Assembly: GCF_014649715.1 (NCBI RefSeq) | Contig: NZ_BMTO01000003.1 | Coordinates: forward strand, 187,007 to 251,006 | DNA: 64,000 bases | Source: Streptomyces lateritius | Lineage (GTDB): Bacteria; Actinomycetota; Actinomycetes; Streptomycetales; Streptomycetaceae | Direction of reading: 5' to 3' | Shown: positions 45,460 to 53,389 of the stretch, one piece after another | How the letters are laid out: each line of letters begins with the position of its first letter | Numbering within the stretch: the first letter of the stretch is position 1 | Notes under the pieces: generated by a model | Databases searched by the model: none | Told to the model about the DNA's origin: nothing | The model's input: the letters and a program-made list of their open reading frames with translations, nothing else | Position numbers and translations under genes: made by a program

Positions 45460-46482
45460 ATGAGGAAGCCAACCGAACAGTCCGCCGAACGTTCTGTCCC
45501 GACCAGCGCCGATGTCGCGCGGCTCGCGGGCGTGTCCAGGGCCACCGTGTCGTACGTGCTCAACAACACCGCGGCCGTACGGATCAGCGAGCCGACCCGT
45601 CGGCGCGTCCGGGAGGCGGCCGAGGAGCTGGGGTACGTCCCGCACGCCGCCGCCCGCAGCCTGCGCGCCGGCCACAGCCGGATGGTCCTCCTGCCGACCG
45701 CCCATGTGCCGATCGGCCCGCTCTACAGCCAGTTCTTCAACGAGCTCCAGTGGTCCCTGCGCAGGCTCGACTACACGGTCGTGCAGTACGGCAGCCTCGG
45801 CCTCGAGGCGGACGAGGCCGCCCGCGCCTGGGCGGAGCTGCGCCCCGTCGCGGTGGTCTCCCTCGGGCAGGTCCAGCTGACCCCGCAGGGCGTGGAGATC
45901 CTCAAGCGCTCCGGGGCGAAGGCCGTGATCACCCTCGGCTCGCAGCGCGTGGAGGGGGCGCACGCCCTGGTCATGGACCAGGGGCGGGTGGGCCGGGTCG
46001 CCGCCGAACACCTGGTCGAGGTGGGTCGGCGCCGGATCGGCGTGGTCGTCCCCGAGGAACCGGGGCTGGAGATGTTCGCCGAACGCCGCCTCGAGGGCGC
46101 CCGGCAGGCGGTGGCGGGGACCGGCGCCACCGTCGTGCCGCTGCCGCTGAGGTACGAGGAGGACTCGGCGAACGAGCTGGCCGGACGCTGGCGCGCCCTG
46201 GGTCTCGACGCCGTCTTCGCGTACAACGACGAGTACGCGATGCTGCTGATGCGGGCGCTGCAGGACGCGGGGATCTCCGTACCCGAGGAGACGGCGGTCG
46301 TCGGCTCGGACGATCTGCTGCTCGGGCGGCTGCTCCGGCCCCGGCTGAGCACGGTGCAGATCGACATGGTGATCGGCCGGCACCTCGCGGAGCTGGTCGA
46401 CAGCGCGGTGCGCGACCCGGAGTCCGTACCGGAGGCGCGGGACCTGCTGGCCTCGCGAGTCGTCCGGCGGGAGTCCAGCTGA
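45460..46482 (+). CDS. LacI-family transcriptional regulator
   Basis: 340 residues: an N-terminal LacI helix-turn-helix with hinge (ADVARLAGVSRATVSYVLN) and a periplasmic-binding-protein-like effector domain (about 75-335, with DAVFAYNDEYAMLLMRAL and VVGSDDLLLGRLLRP). It probably represses the divergent MFS gene and itself through the tandem palindrome. The ATG at 45460 has GGAG four bases upstream. Confidence 0.93.
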   Translation: MRKPTEQSAERSVPTSADVARLAGVSRATVSYVLNNTAAVRISEPTRRRVREAAEELGYVPHAAARSLRAGHSRMVLLPTAHVPIGPLYSQFFNELQWSLRRLDYTVVQYGSLGLEADEAARAWAELRPVAVVSLGQVQLTPQGVEILKRSGAKAVITLGSQRVEGAHALVMDQGRVGRVAAEHLVEVGRRRIGVVVPEEPGLEMFAERRLEGARQAVAGTGATVVPLPLRYEEDSANELAGRWRALGLDAVFAYNDEYAMLLMRALQDAGISVPEETAVVGSDDLLLGRLLRPRLSTVQIDMVIGRHLAELVDSAVRDPESVPEARDLLASRVVRRESS

Positions 46483-46487
46483 GCGCT

Positions 46488-46493
46488 TAGCGT
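46488..46493 (+). promoter_or_regulatory. Probable leaderless -10 element
   Basis: TAGCGT six bases before the ATG at 46500; no ribosome site precedes the start. It lies just after the lacI-family stop. Confidence 0.45.
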
Positions 46494-46499
46494 CGAGGC

Positions 46500-46769
46500 A
46501 TGAGCAGAGTTCCCCAGCGTTTCGAGATCCTGCTGGTCCCCCAGCACGTCGAGGACCGTGGCGGTGCCTCCGTGGAGGACACGGCGGTACGGTCCGCGGT
46601 GGTCGAGGCCACGGGCCGGCAGGGGGCGTCGGGCTATCCGCGCTACGAAGGCCACGGCATCGTCGCCGACATCGACCCCGAGACCCGCACGGTCGAGGCG
46701 CTGCTGGTCGACGGCCGCGAGCTCGACTACGGCCTCACCGCGCTGATCCGTCGTACGACCGGAGGCTGA
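46500..46769 (+). CDS. Small hypothetical protein (89 residues)
   Basis: 89 residues, no family recognised. Composition is ordinary for a soluble cytoplasmic protein (FEILLVPQHVED, YEGHGIVADIDPETRTVEAL); no signal or membrane segment. It starts 17 bases after the LacI-family gene but seems to have its own leaderless promoter. Codon use matches its neighbours. Confidence 0.7.
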   Translation: MSRVPQRFEILLVPQHVEDRGGASVEDTAVRSAVVEATGRQGASGYPRYEGHGIVADIDPETRTVEALLVDGRELDYGLTALIRRTTGG

Positions 46770-46974
46770 ACCGCGGCGTTCGTCGCGCCTGTCGGCGTGT
46801 CCGCGGGCGCGGCGGGCGGCGGTATCGGTTGTACCCACCAGCCATCGCTCTCCGGCCCGTTGACAGGAAGCGCACGACGGGCGGAGACTCGGCGACGCAC
46901 GCCACCGAAGGATAATTCACCAGGCGAACACCTTCACGTTCGAAGGACACACGTCGTCACGTGGGAGAGAACCG

Positions 46975-48162
46975 ATGAGTATCCGCGACGTCTACATCGT
47001 CGACGCCGTTCGCACGCCGATCGGCAAGTTCGGAGGCGCCCTCTCGTCCGTACGCCCCGACGACCTCGCCGCCCATGTGGTCAAGGCGCTCGTGGACCGT
47101 ACCCCCGCCCTCGACCCGGCCCGGATCGACGACGTCTACCTCGGCGACGCCAACGGCGCCGGCGAGGACAACCGCGACGTGGCCCGCATGGCCGTCCTGC
47201 TCGCCGGCCTCCCCACCTCCGTCCCCGGCGTCACAGTCAACCGCCTGTGCGGCTCCGGGCTCGAAGCCGTGATCCAGGCCGCCCGCGCCGTGGCGCTCGG
47301 CGACGCCTCCGTCGCGATCGCCGGCGGCGTGGAGTCGATGTCCCGCGCCCCCTGGGTCCTGCAGAAGCCCGAACGCGCCTTCCCCGCCGGTCACCAGCAG
47401 CTGCACTCCACGACGCTGGGCTGGCGCATGACCAACCCGCGGATGCCCGCAGAGTGGACGGTCGCGCTCGGCGAGGGCGCGGAGCTGGTCGCCGACAAGC
47501 ACGCCCTCACCCGCGAGCAGCAGGACGTCTTCGCCCTGGCCAGCCACCGGAAGGCGGCCGAGGCGTGGGGGAAGGGGCTCTACGACGACGAGGTCGTGCC
47601 GTACGACGGTGTGGAGCTCGCCCGTGACGAGTGCATCCGCGACACCACCTCGCTGGAGGCGCTCGGCCGTCTGAAGCCCTCCTTCCGCCCCGACGGCGGG
47701 ACGGTCACGGCGGGCAACGCCTCGCCGCTCAACGACGGCGCCGCGGCCCTGCTCCTCGTCGACGAGGACGGCCTGCGGGAGACCGGACGCGAGCCGCTCG
47801 CCCGCATCCGCGCCTCCGCCGTCACCGGCATCGAGCCCCAGCTCTTCGGGCTCGGCCCCGTCGAGGCGGTGCGCCGCGCGCTGGAGAAGGCGGGCCGGTC
47901 CTTCGCCGACCTGACGGCCTTCGAGCTGAACGAGGCATTCGCCGCCCAGGCCCTCGGCTGCCTCGCCGAGTGGCCGGAACTCGACCCCGAGATCGTCAAT
48001 CCCCGCGGCGGCGCGATCGCGCTGGGCCATCCGCTCGGCGCCTCCGGCGCGCGGCTCGCCGGCTCGGTGGCCCACCAGCTCGCCGCGGCGGGCTCGGGCA
48101 CGGGTCTCGCCGCGCTGTGCATCGGTGTCGGCCAGGGCATCGCGCTGGTCCTGGAGCGCTGA
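46975..48162 (+). CDS. Acetyl-CoA acyltransferase (thiolase; 3-oxoadipyl-CoA thiolase-like)
   Basis: 395 residues with all thiolase catalytic residues: Cys92 in NRLCGSG, NEAFAAQ, His352 in GGAIALGHPLGASG and Cys382 in CIGVGQG. Thiolysis of 3-ketoacyl-CoA to acetyl-CoA is the reaction. The TTLGWRMTNPRM segment recalls PcaF/PaaJ thiolases of aromatic degradation, but no pca or paa genes are nearby, so general fatty-acid use is also possible. The gene stands alone, followed by a clear terminator. Confidence 0.93.
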   Translation: MSIRDVYIVDAVRTPIGKFGGALSSVRPDDLAAHVVKALVDRTPALDPARIDDVYLGDANGAGEDNRDVARMAVLLAGLPTSVPGVTVNRLCGSGLEAVIQAARAVALGDASVAIAGGVESMSRAPWVLQKPERAFPAGHQQLHSTTLGWRMTNPRMPAEWTVALGEGAELVADKHALTREQQDVFALASHRKAAEAWGKGLYDDEVVPYDGVELARDECIRDTTSLEALGRLKPSFRPDGGTVTAGNASPLNDGAAALLLVDEDGLRETGREPLARIRASAVTGIEPQLFGLGPVEAVRRALEKAGRSFADLTAFELNEAFAAQALGCLAEWPELDPEIVNPRGGAIALGHPLGASGARLAGSVAHQLAAAGSGTGLAALCIGVGQGIALVLER

Positions 48163-48167
48163 CGCGA

Positions 48168-48200
48168 AGGGGCGGTACGGATGATTCCCGTACCGCCCCT
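48168..48200. terminator. Bidirectional terminator after the thiolase
   Basis: A perfect 13-bp stem (AGGGGCGGTACGG at 48168-48180 with 48188-48200) and seven-base loop lie between the convergent thiolase and thioredoxin genes. Confidence 0.85.
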
Positions 48201-48233
48201 CCGAGCTGGTCGCCGACATTCACCGGCGGTGGA

Positions 48234-48599
48234 TCACGGCTGCTTGGCGGCCTCGATGGACTTGCGCACCTCGTCCATGTCCAGCTTGCGCGCCTGGCCG
48301 ATGACATCCTCCAGCGCCGCCTCGGGCAGCGCCCCGGGCTGGGCGAACACGGCCACGTTGTCGCGGACGATCATGAGCGTCGGAATCGAGCGGATCTCGA
48401 ACGCCGCGGCGAGCTCCTGCTGTGCCTCGGTGTCGACCTTCGCGAAGACGAGATCCTCGTGACGCTGCGACGCCGCTTCGAAGACCGGCGCGAACTGGCG
48501 GCAGGGCCCGCACCAGGAAGCCCAGAAGTCGATCAGAACGAAGTCGTTGTCACTCACGATCTGGTCGAAGTTTTCCTTGGTGAGCTCAACAGTGCTCAT
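48234..48599 (-). CDS. trxA: Thioredoxin
   Basis: 121 residues with the thioredoxin fold and active site WCGPC (Cys30, Cys33), the cis-proline segment SIPTLMI and acidic VDTE. It reduces disulfides with electrons from thioredoxin reductase, encoded elsewhere. The ATG at 48599 has GAGG and AGG upstream. It is divergent from a disulfide-type flavoprotein gene, with a pair of palindromes between them. Confidence 0.94.
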   Translation of the reverse strand: MSTVELTKENFDQIVSDNDFVLIDFWASWCGPCRQFAPVFEAASQRHEDLVFAKVDTEAQQELAAAFEIRSIPTLMIVRDNVAVFAQPGALPEAALEDVIGQARKLDMDEVRKSIEAAKQP

Positions 48600-48685
48600 G
48601 CTTCCTACCTCTCCGGGTCTCCTGGCGGGTGTCCTCACGGTCCCCTCGGGACTCGCCCCGCACAACGGCGTATCGGGCCGCGCTA

Positions 48686-48727
48686 TTCCGTGCGCGCACG
48701 ACCGCTGTTCCGTGCGCGCACGACCGC
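48686..48727. promoter_or_regulatory. Two direct copies of a 20-bp element with a 12-bp palindrome
   Basis: TTCCGTGCGCGCACGACCGC occurs at 48686-48705 and again at 48708-48727. Each copy contains the perfect palindrome CGTGCGCGCACG (48689-48700 and 48711-48722); the copies are 22 bp apart, about two helical turns. They sit between the divergent thioredoxin and oxidoreductase genes and look like a dimeric repressor operator, possibly for a redox regulator. Confidence 0.7.
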
Positions 48728-48761
48728 ACCTGCCCCTGTGGCCACCGCGTACTCCTGCCGC

Positions 48762-48767
48762 CAGACT
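48762..48767 (+). promoter_or_regulatory. Probable leaderless -10 element
   Basis: CAGACT ends seven bases before the ATG at 48775, which has no ribosome site. This fits a leaderless mRNA. Confidence 0.4.
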
Positions 48768-48774
48768 GGGCCCC

Positions 48775-50226
48775 ATGACGCGAGCGGTGGAGCACGAGTA
48801 CGACGTGGTGGTCCTGGGAGCGGGACCGGTCGGTGAGAACGTGGTGGACCGGGCCAGGGCGGCCGGACTGAGCGTGGCGGTGGTGGAGAGCGAACTGGTC
48901 GGCGGCGAGTGCTCGTACTGGGCCTGCATGCCCAGCAAGGCGCTGCTCCGCCCGGCCATCGCCCGCTCCGACGCCCGCAAGGTGCCCGGCCTTCGTCAAC
49001 TGGTCCAAGGACCGCTGGACGCGGCCGCGGTCCTCGCCCACCGCGACTACTACGTCTCGGACTGGAAGGACGACGGCGCCGTCGGCTGGCTCGACTCCAC
49101 CGGCGCCCACCTCTACCGGGGCCACGGCCGCCTGAGCGGCCCCCGCAGGGTGGCGGTCGAGAGCTCCGAGGGCGAGCGGCACCTGCTGACCGCCCGGCAC
49201 GCCGTCGCCGTCTGCACGGGAACCCGCGCCGCTCTGCCCGAACTCCCCGGCCTCACCGGGGCTCGTCCCTGGACCAGCCGGGAAGCCACGAGCGCGCACC
49301 GTGTCCCGGACCGGCTGGTCGTCGTGGGCGGGGGAGTGGTCGCCGCGGAGATGGCGACCGCCTGGCAGGCCCTCGGCTCACACGTCACGGTCCTGGTGCG
49401 AGGCCAGGGACTGCTGCCCCGGATGGAGCCCTTCGTCGGCGAGCACATCGCGGACGCCCTCACCGAGCGCGGCGCCGACGTCCGTACGGGCGCCTCGGTC
49501 ACCGCGGTGGTACGGGACGGGGGGACCGGACCGGTCACGGTGGTCCTGGAGGGCGGCGACCATGTCGAGGGCGACGAGGTGTTGTTCGCGACCGGCCGCA
49601 CCCCGCGCACCGAGGACATCGGCCTGGAGACCGTCGGTCTGGAGCCGGGCTCCTGGCTGCCCGTCGACGACAGCCTCAGGGTCACCGGCAGCGACTGGCT
49701 CTACGCCGTCGGGGACGTCAACCACCGCGCCCTGATGACCCATCAGGGCAAGTACCAGGCGCGGATCGCGGGCGCCGCGATCGCCGCCCGCGCGGCCGGT
49801 GACTCCGGCCTGGAGACCGACCGCTGGGGCGCGCACGCGGCGACCGCCGATCACGCCGCCGTACCCCAGGTCGTCTTCACCGACCCGGAGGCCGCGTCGG
49901 TCGGTCTCTCCTTCGCCGAGGCCGAGCGCGCGGGCCACCGTGCCCGCGCCGTCGACCTCGACCTCTCGGCCGTGGCGGGCGCGGGCCTGTACGCCGACGG
50001 CTACCGAGGCCACGCCCGTATGGTCGTCGACCTCGACCGGGAGACGGTCCTCGGCGTCACCCTCGTCGGCCCGGGCATCGGCGAACTGCTCCACTCGGCG
50101 ACGATCGCCGTCGCCGGAGAGGTCCCGATCGAACGGCTCTGGCACGCCGTCCCGGCGTACCCGACGCTGAGCGAGGCCTGGTTGAGGCTCCTGGAGGCAT
50201 ACCGGGACGGCACGGGCACGTCATGA
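48775..50226 (+). CDS. FAD-dependent pyridine nucleotide-disulfide oxidoreductase
   Basis: 483 residues with the lipoamide dehydrogenase/mercuric reductase layout: FAD site LGAGPVGENV, redox cysteines Cys46 and Cys51 in GGECSYWACMPSK, an NAD(P) site VVGGGVVAAEMATAW, the ATGRTPRTEDIGL segment and YAVGDVN. In the dimerisation domain the usual HPT-x-x-E is AYPTLSE: the catalytic His is replaced by Tyr462 while Glu467 remains. That argues against lipoamide dehydrogenase and for another disulfide or metal/quinone reductase. It is coupled by ATGA overlap to the exonuclease-like gene. Confidence 0.9.
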   Translation: MTRAVEHEYDVVVLGAGPVGENVVDRARAAGLSVAVVESELVGGECSYWACMPSKALLRPAIARSDARKVPGLRQLVQGPLDAAAVLAHRDYYVSDWKDDGAVGWLDSTGAHLYRGHGRLSGPRRVAVESSEGERHLLTARHAVAVCTGTRAALPELPGLTGARPWTSREATSAHRVPDRLVVVGGGVVAAEMATAWQALGSHVTVLVRGQGLLPRMEPFVGEHIADALTERGADVRTGASVTAVVRDGGTGPVTVVLEGGDHVEGDEVLFATGRTPRTEDIGLETVGLEPGSWLPVDDSLRVTGSDWLYAVGDVNHRALMTHQGKYQARIAGAAIAARAAGDSGLETDRWGAHAATADHAAVPQVVFTDPEAASVGLSFAEAERAGHRARAVDLDLSAVAGAGLYADGYRGHARMVVDLDRETVLGVTLVGPGIGELLHSATIAVAGEVPIERLWHAVPAYPTLSEAWLRLLEAYRDGTGTS

Positions 50227-51086
50227 GCGCCGGGGCGCCGCGGCTCAGCAACGACTACGACGGGCCCTGCGCCGTCTGCGGGGCCGTGGTGCCGGCCGGT
50301 ACGGGGGTGCTCCGGCACGGTCCGACAGGCGGCTGGGAGGTCTTCCACCCCGAGCACGCGCGGGAGCCGCAGCCGCCGCGCCGCCGCGACCTGCCGGGCT
50401 GGCACCGCCGCCGCCTGATGGCGCTGGACATCGCGACCACCGGCAACCGGGCGGCGGTCGACCGGGTGCTCACAGCCGCCGTCCGGGGTAGCGACGGCAC
50501 GAGCCGTGACTGGATGTTGGATCCTGGATCCAATCTCCTTTCCGCGGCGCCCGGCAAGGGCCACGGCGTCACGATCGAGCGGGCACGGGCGGAAGGCGTG
50601 CCCGCGCCCGAGGCGTTGGAGGAACTGGCCGGTGTGCTCACCGACCACCTGGCCGCGAAGGAGCTGCTGGTCGTCTGGTTCGCCCCGCACGTACTGACCC
50701 TCCTCCACGCCGAGTTCCTGAGGCATGGTGTGACCCCGCCGGCCGACCGCCTCCCCGCGGGGCTGGCTCCGGTCTGTGACCCGCTGGTCCTGGACCGCCA
50801 CGCCGACCGGTACCGCCCGGGCCGTCGCTCCCTGGAAGCCGTCACCGCGTGGTACGGCGTCCCGCACGAGCGCCCCGGTGACGCGGCCTCCGACGCCGCG
50901 GCCACGCTCCTCCTCGCCCAGGTCATCGGCGCGTCCTACCCCGCCCTGGCGCGCCTCTCCCGCCCCGTGCTCCACGCCGAGCAGGTCCTCTGGCACGCGG
51001 ACCAGTCCCGCCACCACCGTGACCCGCTGGACTGGCCGTTCACGGCGGTTCAGCCTCTGCCGTGGCAGGACCCGCCGCCCGCCTGA
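50223..51086 (+). CDS. DEDDh exonuclease-like protein with altered active site
   Basis: 287 residues. An N-terminal region has CAVC (Cys16, Cys19) and FHPEH, resembling a small metal site. From about 64 it follows the RNase T/DnaQ 3'-5' exonuclease fold: LMALDIATTGN matches motif I, the segment around VVWFAPHVLTLLHAEF matches motif II, and HERPGDAASDAAATLLLA matches motif III. The Glu of motif I (DxE) is Ala71 and the motif II Asp is not evident, so nuclease activity is doubtful. It is translationally coupled to the upstream flavoprotein gene. Confidence 0.75.
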   Translation: MSAGAPRLSNDYDGPCAVCGAVVPAGTGVLRHGPTGGWEVFHPEHAREPQPPRRRDLPGWHRRRLMALDIATTGNRAAVDRVLTAAVRGSDGTSRDWMLDPGSNLLSAAPGKGHGVTIERARAEGVPAPEALEELAGVLTDHLAAKELLVVWFAPHVLTLLHAEFLRHGVTPPADRLPAGLAPVCDPLVLDRHADRYRPGRRSLEAVTAWYGVPHERPGDAASDAAATLLLAQVIGASYPALARLSRPVLHAEQVLWHADQSRHHRDPLDWPFTAVQPLPWQDPPPA

Positions 51087-51125
51087 GCGGTGAGGCGGGA
51101 TGCGTGCCTCCGCGTCGCCGGCCCC

Positions 51126-51740
51126 TCACGCTCTCGGGATCAGGAGTGCCGCCGCCGCGCGGGCCGTCTCCAGGGCCGGACGGGCGTCCCGCCCGGACTC
51201 CTGGCCCAGCACCACCCGTGTGCTCAACCCGTCGAGGAGAGCGAGGAGTTCGGAGGCGCGCGCGGTCACCTCGGCCGCGTCGAGCGAGGCGAAACGGGCC
51301 TGCGTCACCCCCTTGGCGAGCAGGGCCTCCAGATCGTCCTGCCAACCGCGGTCGAGATCGCGCTGGGCCTCGCGCAGGGAGTCGTTCGCGGGGGTGCGGG
51401 CCCAGAGTTCGATCCACAGCATCCAGCGCGGGTCGCGGGGCCCGCGCGGAAGGTAGAGCCGCAGGAAGAGGTCCAGTTTGCGCTCGGCCGTCAGTCGCCG
51501 GGACAGCAGCGCCCGGCGCTCCTCGGCCAGGGCCGCCTCGCTCCAGCGCAGGGCGGCGAGCAGCAGCAGGTCCTTGCTGCCGAAGTAGTACAGGATGTGG
51601 CCGCCGCTCGTGCCCAGACGTTCCGCGAGCGCCGACATGGTGAGCGAGGCCAGGCCGCCCTCGGCGATGGCGGCCATGGCCTCCTCGAGCATCCGCTCCT
51701 GGGTGATGTGCCCGTCGCGCCGTCGTGCCGCCCCTGCCAC
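51126..51740 (-). CDS. TetR-family transcriptional regulator
   Basis: 204 residues: an N-terminal TetR helix-turn-helix (about 12-60, LTMSALAERLGTSGGHILYYFGSK) and a C-terminal helical ligand domain of the BetI-like C-terminal type. It is divergent from the NCS1 permease and amidohydrolase genes, and a 15+15 bp palindrome lies in between, so it probably represses them. The inducer may be the transported N-compound. Confidence 0.92.
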   Translation of the reverse strand: MAGAARRRDGHITQERMLEEAMAAIAEGGLASLTMSALAERLGTSGGHILYYFGSKDLLLLAALRWSEAALAEERRALLSRRLTAERKLDLFLRLYLPRGPRDPRWMLWIELWARTPANDSLREAQRDLDRGWQDDLEALLAKGVTQARFASLDAAEVTARASELLALLDGLSTRVVLGQESGRDARPALETARAAAALLIPRA

Positions 51741-51859
51741 CCGCTCCGCCTTTCTCGCCCGCGACCCACCCGTACCGACCTCGTGTCGGCCCGCACCGAC
51801 GTCACGACTCTAACCGCAGGTCGCCGAGGTCTTGACGCGGCGGTCACCTCTCCCACATC

Positions 51860-51894
51860 TTGAATGCCGTTCTAACTTATAGAACGGCATTCAA
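51860..51894. promoter_or_regulatory. TetR operator upstream of the permease
   Basis: TTGAATGCCGTTCTA (51860-51874) and its exact reverse complement (51880-51894) are separated by five AT-rich bases (51875-51879). The site ends 15 bases before the permease start, so a bound dimer would block transcription start or the ribosome site. Confidence 0.9.
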
Positions 51895-51909
51895 ACTCTG
51901 GGAGTGGGC

Positions 51910-53334
51910 ATGGCGCAACAGACGCGAGCGGCGGACGTCGGCCGCGACGAGGTCTTCCAGGTCGAGGGCCACGGCATCGACCCCATCCCGGACGCCGAAC
52001 GGCACGGCAGCGCCAAGGACGTCTTCTGGCTCTGGTTCGGCTCCAACCTGACCTTCACCTACGTGATCAACGGCGCCCTCGCCGTCGCCTTCGGTCTCTC
52101 CTTCTGGCAGGCCACCGCCGTCGTCGTCATCGGCGGCCTCTCCTTCTTCGTCATCAGCGCCGCCGGACTCGGCGGCGTCCGCACCGGCACCGCGACCCTC
52201 GTCATCTCCCGTGCCGCCTTCGGTGTCCTCGGCAACTGGCCCGCCGGACTGCTCAACTGGGTCGTCTCCATCGGCTACACCATCGTCAACACGGTCGTCG
52301 GCACCCTCGCCCTCGAAGCCTTCCTCGCCGACCTCGGCTGGGGCGGCGGTCACGCCCCCCGCGCCCTCGCACTGGCCGTGACCCTGGCGATGACCTTCGC
52401 CGTCGCGCTCTGGGGCCACGCCACCGTCCAGTTCGCCGAACGCTGGATGGCCTACGCCCTCGTCGTCGGCTTCGTCGCCCTGCTCGCCTTCGTCCTGCCC
52501 GGCACCGACACCGCCGCCCCCGCGGCCGGGCCCGGAGCGTCCGGCTGGAGCCTCGCCTTCGTCGTGATGCTCGCCGGCCCCTTCTCGTACGTTCCCATGC
52601 CCGCCGACTACACCCGTTACCTCCCGCGTACGACCTCCCTGCGGGCCCTGACCTGGAGCGGCGGGCTCGGCGGCTTCCTCTCCTCCGTCGCCCTCGGCGT
52701 CGCCGGCGTCGCCGCCGCCACGCAGGCCGACATGACGGACGCGGTCGCGGGCGCCGAAGGACTGCTCCCCGGCTGGTTCCAGCCCCTCTTCCTCGCCCTG
52801 GTCCTCGGCGGCTCGGTCACCAACTCGATCATCACGCTCTACTCCTCCAGCCTGAACCTCCAGGTGCTCGGCATCCCCTGGACCCGCGCCCGCGCCATCG
52901 TGATCAGCGCCGCCGTCACCGCGATCGGCTCGCTCGGCGCCCTCTTCCTCACCGACTTCACCACCTCGCTGCTCTCCTTCCTCTCCCTCCTGATCATCGT
53001 CTTCGCCCCCTGGGGAGGCGTCTTCCTCGCCGACATGGTCCTGCGCCGCTGCACCTACGCCTCCGGCGCTCTGCACGCCGGGCCGGACGGCCCCTACTGG
53101 TACCGGGGCGGATGGCACCCCGCCGGTATCGCCGCCCTGCTCTCCGGCATGGTCTTCGCCGCGCTCACCTGTGACTCGGAACTCTGGACCGGCCCCCTCG
53201 TCGCCCCGCTCGGCGGTGCCGACCTCACGCTCCTCGGTGCCGTGGTCTCGGCGCTCGTGTACGTCCTCCTCGCGCGCCGCGCCGTCACGCCCGCGCCGGG
53301 GTTCGAGGCCCCCGCCGCCCCCGCCCAGCCGTAA
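51910..53334 (+). CDS. NCS1-family cytosine/purine-type permease
   Basis: 474 residues, about 12 hydrophobic segments, of the nucleobase:cation symporter-1 family (CodB-like). GLSFWQATAVVVIGG, GPFSYVPMPADYTRYLP and the SSLNLQVLGIPW segment are family-typical. Substrates in this family include cytosine, purines, hydantoins and related N-heterocycles; which one applies cannot be read here. The ATG at 51910 has GGGAG five bases upstream. It forms an operon with the amidohydrolase gene 55 bases downstream. Confidence 0.9.
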   Translation: MAQQTRAADVGRDEVFQVEGHGIDPIPDAERHGSAKDVFWLWFGSNLTFTYVINGALAVAFGLSFWQATAVVVIGGLSFFVISAAGLGGVRTGTATLVISRAAFGVLGNWPAGLLNWVVSIGYTIVNTVVGTLALEAFLADLGWGGGHAPRALALAVTLAMTFAVALWGHATVQFAERWMAYALVVGFVALLAFVLPGTDTAAPAAGPGASGWSLAFVVMLAGPFSYVPMPADYTRYLPRTTSLRALTWSGGLGGFLSSVALGVAGVAAATQADMTDAVAGAEGLLPGWFQPLFLALVLGGSVTNSIITLYSSSLNLQVLGIPWTRARAIVISAAVTAIGSLGALFLTDFTTSLLSFLSLLIIVFAPWGGVFLADMVLRRCTYASGALHAGPDGPYWYRGGWHPAGIAALLSGMVFAALTCDSELWTGPLVAPLGGADLTLLGAVVSALVYVLLARRAVTPAPGFEAPAAPAQP

Positions 53335-53389
53335 CACGCCCGCTCAGCCTCAACACCCAGGCACGTCCGCACGACAAGGAAGCCCCCGC

